Positions 60,471 to 64,000 of a stretch of 64,000 nt of DNA are shown in pieces. This DNA is from Mobiluncus sp963511525 (GTDB taxonomy: Bacteria > Actinomycetota > Actinomycetes > Actinomycetales > Actinomycetaceae), in NCBI RefSeq assembly GCF_963511525.1, contig NZ_CAUPIY010000006.1:62001-126000 (forward strand), given 5' to 3'. The position numbers and the translations under genes are program-made. The notes below the pieces were generated by a model. It was given only the letters and a program-made list of their open reading frames with translations. It had not been told where the DNA came from and did no database searches. How positions within the stretch are numbered: the first letter of the stretch is position 1; each line of letters starts with the position of its first letter.

Positions 60471-61292
60471 TCACCTCTGACCTTCATTATCATTACTGGG
60501 TTTACGCGCTATTATAGCAATTCCGGTTAGATTCTTACGGTAGTGCTTAAACGTGGCGCGCATTTCTAAAATTCTCGCCCGTAACTCTCGATCGCGTAGA
60601 ACATTACCGAGAATCCGTAGCACTCCCTTGAGACCTTCATCAGCTAGGTTACGCCGTGGCGACAGCAAAGCCATGGGTTCAAAACCGACCCATTCAATAA
60701 TGAAACCAGAATTTTCCAGTACCTTGCGCCATTCATTTTCAGTGAGGGGGCGAGCGTTCACGCGAATAACTTGTGCAAGACGCTTACGTAATTCATCAGC
60801 TAACTGCATGTCTATATCGTTAGGGGTTAACCCGAGTTCGTGAATCACGTAGCATCCGCCTGGTTCTAGTATCCGGTATGCTTCTGAAACAATTTTTTCT
60901 TTGTTTTTCTCGCTTTGCATGGTGAGCATCGCCTCGCCCACCACCACCTGAGCCGATTGCGACTCTAAACCGGTATCCTGGGCGTCTGCCTGTACCACTC
61001 TGCCGCCGCTGTCTGCAACGATGTTTCGCACCCGCTGGGCTGCGTCCGGGTCTTGATCTACCCCCGTATAAGACTCGACCTGCGCTTCGATAATAATTTT
61101 GGCTGTTTTACCTAATCCGGGCGCGAACTCTACGACTTTCTTTCCCGGTATATCAGCTGCTTGGAGCATCCGGTTAGTAAGTTTGAGTCCTCCGGGACGT
61201 AGCACCCGTTTTCCGGCACGTGCTAATACCCAATGTCCGGCTGCGATTTTAGTTGCGCGGGTGCTTTGTGGAAGATTGCAGTCATCATTCAT
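60471..61292 (-). CDS. SAM-dependent methyltransferase
   Basis: 273 residues, class I fold. SAM motif I is VVEFAPGLGKTAKI (about 53-66), then YTGVDQDPDAA, QADAQDTG and a motif IV-like VVVGEAMLTM. The substrate is unknown. A DtxR/IdeR-type box lies 24 bp upstream of ATG 61292, so the gene and the cupin after it are likely iron-regulated. Its first 32 codons and promoter are repeated at 62050-62282. Confidence 0.87.
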   Translation of the reverse strand: MNDDCNLPQSTRATKIAAGHWVLARAGKRVLRPGGLKLTNRMLQAADIPGKKVVEFAPGLGKTAKIIIEAQVESYTGVDQDPDAAQRVRNIVADSGGRVVQADAQDTGLESQSAQVVVGEAMLTMQSEKNKEKIVSEAYRILEPGGCYVIHELGLTPNDIDMQLADELRKRLAQVIRVNARPLTENEWRKVLENSGFIIEWVGFEPMALLSPRRNLADEGLKGVLRILGNVLRDRELRARILEMRATFKHYRKNLTGIAIIARKPSNDNEGQR

Positions 61293-61420
61293 GTTCCCAG
61301 TCTATCAGAATAAGCTTAGGTAAGCCTTACCTATCCTAGATAGTCTGGGTGCTCCGAGGCACAGGCGGTGTGTTTAGAGCCATCCGAGTTCACGGGCTTT
61401 TCGAGCTGCACCCGCCGGCG
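61201..61420. repeat. 220-bp direct repeat, copy A
   Basis: Aligns with 62063-62282 at a constant offset of 862 bp with few mismatches. Contains, in minus-strand order, the 3' end of a response-regulator gene, an iron box and the 5' end of the methyltransferase gene. Confidence 0.93.
61316..61334 (-). promoter_or_regulatory. DtxR/IdeR-type iron box, copy A
   Basis: TTAGGTAAGCCTTACCTAT has a 15-bp palindromic core and differs from the DtxR/IdeR consensus (TTAGGTTAGSCTAACCTAA) at only a few positions. It lies 24 bp before the methyltransferase ATG, where a bound repressor would block transcription in iron-rich cells. Confidence 0.88.
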
Positions 61421-61431
61421 TGCCGAGACCT
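61379..61431 (-). pseudogene. 3' fragment of a response-regulator gene
   Basis: On the minus strand, the bases ending at the TAA of about 61379 encode GAARKARELGWL, the same last 12 residues as the intact regulator at 62236-62841. Upstream of about 61431 the similarity stops. This is a remnant left by the duplication. Confidence 0.8.
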
Positions 61432-61467
61432 CTGCGGAAGTGGTCATCTGGGAAACCGCCAAGGTTT

Positions 61468-62040
61468 TTAGCGTCCGTGCTGTCTCTCCCAGTCCAAAAG
61501 CCATTGTTTAATCTCAATCCCGGGCCCGTATCCTCCCAGACCACGAGCCGCCACGACTCGGTGGCACGGTACGATGATTACCACTGGGTTGCTATGCATA
61601 GCCTGGCCTACAGCACGCGCCGCGCCAGGACTGCCAGCCTCCACCGCCAACTGAGAATAGGTGCGGGTTTGACCGTAGGAAATAGCGGCGCAGGTCTGCC
61701 AGATACGACGGCGAAACTCACTGCCGGACAGGTCGAGCGGAATCCTGAAGCTGCGGCGGGTGCCGGCAAAGTATTCCTCAAGCTGGCTTCTTGTCAGATT
61801 GCAAAGATTGCGAGCAGCAGTTGGCATCCGGGGAATAGGGCATTCAGTCGCGTTGCGTCCGTTAAGTTCAGGCGCCTGATGTGCGGTATTTGTATGGAGA
61901 CTATCGCCTGGAGCGTGCGTTTTAGTCGGATTTTCACCTAACACACACCGCGTCAACCCCTGCTCGCTGGCCGCCAGATACATCCAACCCAAGGGAGTGG
62001 ACAGAGGACGGCAGTCCCAGTATTCACGGCGCTGCGGCAT
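61468..62040 (-). CDS. ogt: Methylated-DNA--protein-cysteine methyltransferase
   Basis: 190-residue suicide repair protein for O6-methylguanine. The helix-turn-helix and active site are clear: RRRIWQTCAAISYGQTRTYSQLA, then NPVVIIVPCHRVVAARGLGGYG with the acceptor Cys in PCHRV (about residue 158). An insert of about 35 residues (40-75) in the N-terminal domain is unusual. ATG 62040 with GAGGG upstream. It starts 9 nt after a truncated methyltransferase reading frame that carries a copied iron box. Confidence 0.95.
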   Translation of the reverse strand: MPQRREYWDCRPLSTPLGWMYLAASEQGLTRCVLGENPTKTHAPGDSLHTNTAHQAPELNGRNATECPIPRMPTAARNLCNLTRSQLEEYFAGTRRSFRIPLDLSGSEFRRRIWQTCAAISYGQTRTYSQLAVEAGSPGAARAVGQAMHSNPVVIIVPCHRVVAARGLGGYGPGIEIKQWLLDWERQHGR

Positions 62041-62049
62041 GCCCTCAGT

Positions 62050-62154
62050 CTACATTGTCCGCAGCACCCGTTTTCCGGCACGCGCTAGTACCCAATGTCC
62101 GGCTGCGATTTTAGTTGCGCGGGTGCTTTGTGGGAGATTGCAGTCATCATTCAT
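62050..62154 (-). pseudogene. Truncated methyltransferase 5' end (34 codons)
   Basis: ATG 62154 to TAG 62050-62052. The first 32 residues are nearly those of the 60471-61292 methyltransferase, then TM and a stop. Its ribosome site and iron box are copied too. It now serves as a short upstream frame to ogt, ending 9 nt before the ogt start, so it may couple ogt translation. Confidence 0.88.
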
Positions 62155-62282
62155 GTTCCCAGTCTATCAGAATAAGATTAGGTAAGCCTTACCTATCCTA
62201 GATAGTCTGGGTGCTTCGACGCACAGGCGGTGTGTTTAGAGCCATCCTAGTTCGCGCGCTTTTCTAGCTGCGCCCGCCGAAG
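62063..62282. repeat. 220-bp direct repeat, copy B
   Basis: Second copy of 61201-61420. Here the regulator end is part of the intact gene, whereas the methyltransferase part is truncated; in copy A the reverse is true. The two copies flank ogt. Confidence 0.93.
62178..62196 (-). promoter_or_regulatory. DtxR/IdeR-type iron box, copy B
   Basis: The same 19 bases as at 61316-61334, 24 bp before the truncated methyltransferase frame and about 140 bp before ogt. It should place ogt under iron control if the promoter is active. Confidence 0.85.
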
Positions 62283-62841
62283 TGTCCGTGTGAGTTTTGC
62301 TGATTGCACTCGAGAGGTAGTTGCGTACCGTGCCAGGTGAGAGGTACACCCGAGCCGCGATCTCTTGGACTTTCAAGCCCTGTTCGGCGATTTTCAGGAC
62401 TTCCATCTCGCGTTCTGTCAAGGGATTATCGCCCTCGAAAAGGGATTCGGTGGCCAGTTTTTCGTCCACAGCGGTGCCTCCGGCGGCAATAGTTCGTACT
62501 GCGGCGGCGAGTTCTTCGGCGGGAGTTTCCTTGACCATAAAGCCTTTGGCACCGGCGCTCAAGGCGCGTTTCAAGTATCCGGGACGTCCAAAAGTCGTCA
62601 ATATCAGCGTCTTGGTGTCGGCGGCAGTCTCGGTGATGGCTTTGGTGGCGGCGATTCCGTCAAGGTCGGGCATCTCGATGTCCACCACCGCAACCTGGGG
62701 GTGGTGGGTTTGGACGGCATCGAGGAGCTCGCGACCATTGCTGGCCTGGGCGACTACCTCAATGTCGCCTTCGAGTTCCAGCAGTGCCGCAATCGCTCCG
62801 CGCACTAGCGCTTGATCATCGGCCAGTACCACGCTAATCAC
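62236..62841 (-). CDS. NarL/DesR-type response regulator
   Basis: 201 residues. Receiver domain with acidic pocket DD (9-10), phospho-Asp in VVDIEMPDLDG (about 54), and Lys in VKETPAEEL (about 103); LuxR-type helix-turn-helix at about 140-195 (LTEREMEVLKIAEQG, VRNYLSSAI). GTG start overlaps the kinase stop (GTGA). With the kinase it forms a DesK/DesR-like pair that may sense the membrane state. Neighbouring targets are not evident. Confidence 0.94.
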   Translation of the reverse strand: MISVVLADDQALVRGAIAALLELEGDIEVVAQASNGRELLDAVQTHHPQVAVVDIEMPDLDGIAATKAITETAADTKTLILTTFGRPGYLKRALSAGAKGFMVKETPAEELAAAVRTIAAGGTAVDEKLATESLFEGDNPLTEREMEVLKIAEQGLKVQEIAARVYLSPGTVRNYLSSAISKTHTDTSAGAARKARELGWL

Positions 62842-63980
62842 AGCTTTACCTCCACTACGGTGCCGGTCTCAAGGGCGTTTTGCCGTTCGTTAGCGGCGCT
62901 TGCGGTGCCCGTGGTGCTTGCGGTGCTTGCGACCCCACGTTTCCCTACTATACTGAGGGTTCCCCCGACCTGTTCCACGCGAGCCTTGAGTCCCTCCAGG
63001 CCGTGTCCGGCAGCATCGGGGGGAATCCCCACTCCATTATCGGTGATAGTCAGGCTGCTCCGGTCTAACTTGATAGTGGCTCGGCGAGCCGCCGAGTGAC
63101 GAATGATGTTGGTGGTGGCCTCCCTAATCACCCAAGCGAAAACTGCTTGGTTCACGGCGGGGATGGAGTCGAGGTCTTTCCAGGCGCTGCCCTCCCGTTG
63201 CAAGTCGATACCGGCACTCTCCAATGCCTGAGACGCGGCGGTGATTTCTTCTGACAAACTCTGTACTTTGAGCCCCGCCACAGTTTGTCTAACCTCCTCG
63301 ATTGATTCCCGCGCCAAGTGGGTAATCTCGCGCAGTTCCGCGTGGGCACGCCCAGGGTCGCGTTCCAGCAGTTTTCCGGCTAGTTCGGACTTGAGGGCAA
63401 TGACCGTAAGGGTGTGACCCAGGACATCGTGTACGTCCCTGGCTACACGTTCGCGTTCTTCCAAAATCGCTCGTGTCCCAGCTTGGCGCTGGCTTTCAAT
63501 ACTGGAACCGATAAAGAAAGTTATTCCCGCCACGAACATAAACACGGCTGAGGTGGTGATGGCGAGGCCAAAGTATTCTTGACCATTCGGTACAAAACTG
63601 GGGATGAGGAAGGAGGTTAAAACCGTCAAGGCTCCGGCAATATAGCCAACCGTTTGTGGCAGGGTGAAAGGCGCGGCAGCAGCGATAAACGGCAGGAAAG
63701 CCAAGGAGTTCAGCGGTCCTAACACTGCCACCTGTAGCAATGTAGTCAGCACAAGTACCGCAAAGGCTACGGCGTCGCTCTTGCGTAGGCGGTGCCGACC
63801 GTCGAAGTAGCGGAAGTTACGCTCTCCCATGATTGGTTTGCGCCACGAGAGTGAAAAAGCAGCTACGTAAGCCAGAGCGAATGCGGTGGTCAATATCAGG
63901 GAAATTATCTTTTGCCCCAGGGGTAAGGTCAGTGCCTGACTAATCGGAAAGTACAGAAACCCCAGCCACACGTGGCTCAT
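62838..63980 (-). CDS. Sensor histidine kinase, DesK-like (possibly partial)
   Basis: 380 residues from ATG 63980. Four to five membrane helices (about 1-165), a HisKA_3 dimerisation domain with the phospho-acceptor His in RDVHDVLGHTLT (about 200), and an HATPase domain with REATTNIIRHS and TDNGVGIPPDAAGHGLEG. A low-complexity Ala/Ser/Thr insert lies near the C-terminus (GVASTASTTGTAS). The frame remains open through the window edge (hydrophobic VIVSII before the ATG), so the true start may lie outside. Confidence 0.9.
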   Translation of the reverse strand: MSHVWLGFLYFPISQALTLPLGQKIISLILTTAFALAYVAAFSLSWRKPIMGERNFRYFDGRHRLRKSDAVAFAVLVLTTLLQVAVLGPLNSLAFLPFIAAAAPFTLPQTVGYIAGALTVLTSFLIPSFVPNGQEYFGLAITTSAVFMFVAGITFFIGSSIESQRQAGTRAILEERERVARDVHDVLGHTLTVIALKSELAGKLLERDPGRAHAELREITHLARESIEEVRQTVAGLKVQSLSEEITAASQALESAGIDLQREGSAWKDLDSIPAVNQAVFAWVIREATTNIIRHSAARRATIKLDRSSLTITDNGVGIPPDAAGHGLEGLKARVEQVGGTLSIVGKRGVASTASTTGTASAANERQNALETGTVVEVKL

Positions 63981-64000
63981 GATGATGCTTACGATAACGT

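Noticed and set aside
61420..61941. 173-codon plus-strand frame opposite ogt
   Set aside because: Ogt on the other strand has the PCHRV active site and full domain; this is its shadow.

Overview
The window looks like chromosomal DNA from an actinobacterium of moderate G+C. The signs are an Stp/PstP phosphatase beside two FHA proteins, class Ib nrdHIE and nrdF, a DtxR/IdeR-type iron box, many GTG/TTG starts, and several genes that look leaderless. A member of the Actinomycetaceae (Mobiluncus-like) is my best guess; this is inference, not a database match. Both ends are cut inside genes.

Left part (1-6 kb): a PP2C phosphatase (partial), fhaB and fhaA; the methionine importer genes metN and metI (metQ lies about 46 kb away); a tRNA-Arg; a sugar O-acetyltransferase; and a TauE/SafE permease. 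From 6 to 14.2 kb there is a gluconate/idonate block read outward from a divergent intergenic region at 8.5-8.8 kb. Leftward are a 2-hydroxyacid dehydrogenase and an FGGY gluconokinase. Rightward are a gluconate permease, gluconate 5-dehydrogenase, L-idonate 5-dehydrogenase and 6-phosphogluconate dehydrogenase, with a convergent KDPG aldolase. Together they would take idonate or gluconate to 6-phosphogluconate and ribulose-5-phosphate.

14.3-26.9 kb: a 145-bp tandem repeat that runs into an interrupted tRNA-Ser(UGA); an intact tRNA-Ser(GCU); pyruvate kinase; a leftward set pheA-serS-HAD phosphatase-AGE epimerase; a membrane protein split by an apparent -1 frameshift; a GT2 glycosyltransferase; and phosphoglucomutase. 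26.9-39.8 kb: a secreted HNH nuclease, a TRIC-like channel, an MbfA-like iron exporter, proteins of unknown function, the helicase HrpA, and two paralogous exported wall proteins flanking a P-loop kinase.

39.9-50.8 kb: nrdF; an unknown gene; nrdHIE behind two NrdR boxes; luxS converging with the SAH nucleosidase mtnN; tRNA-Ser(CGA) directly before a DUF1537 kinase; tadA/upp divergent; metQ; and tRNA-Leu(CAG). 51-64 kb: membrane proteins, uracil permease, a LytR_C protein, an exported lipase, an MFS transporter, a stomatin-like protein, an iron-box methyltransferase/cupin operon, ogt inside a 220-bp direct duplication, and a DesK/DesR-like two-component system.

No CRISPR array, transposase, integrase or rRNA was seen. 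The most unusual signals are: a 15-bp element, GTTNAC-N3-GTTNAC, found 15 times and mostly in one orientation; the 145-bp array built around a broken tRNA-Ser; and the duplication that places ogt behind a copied iron-regulated promoter.
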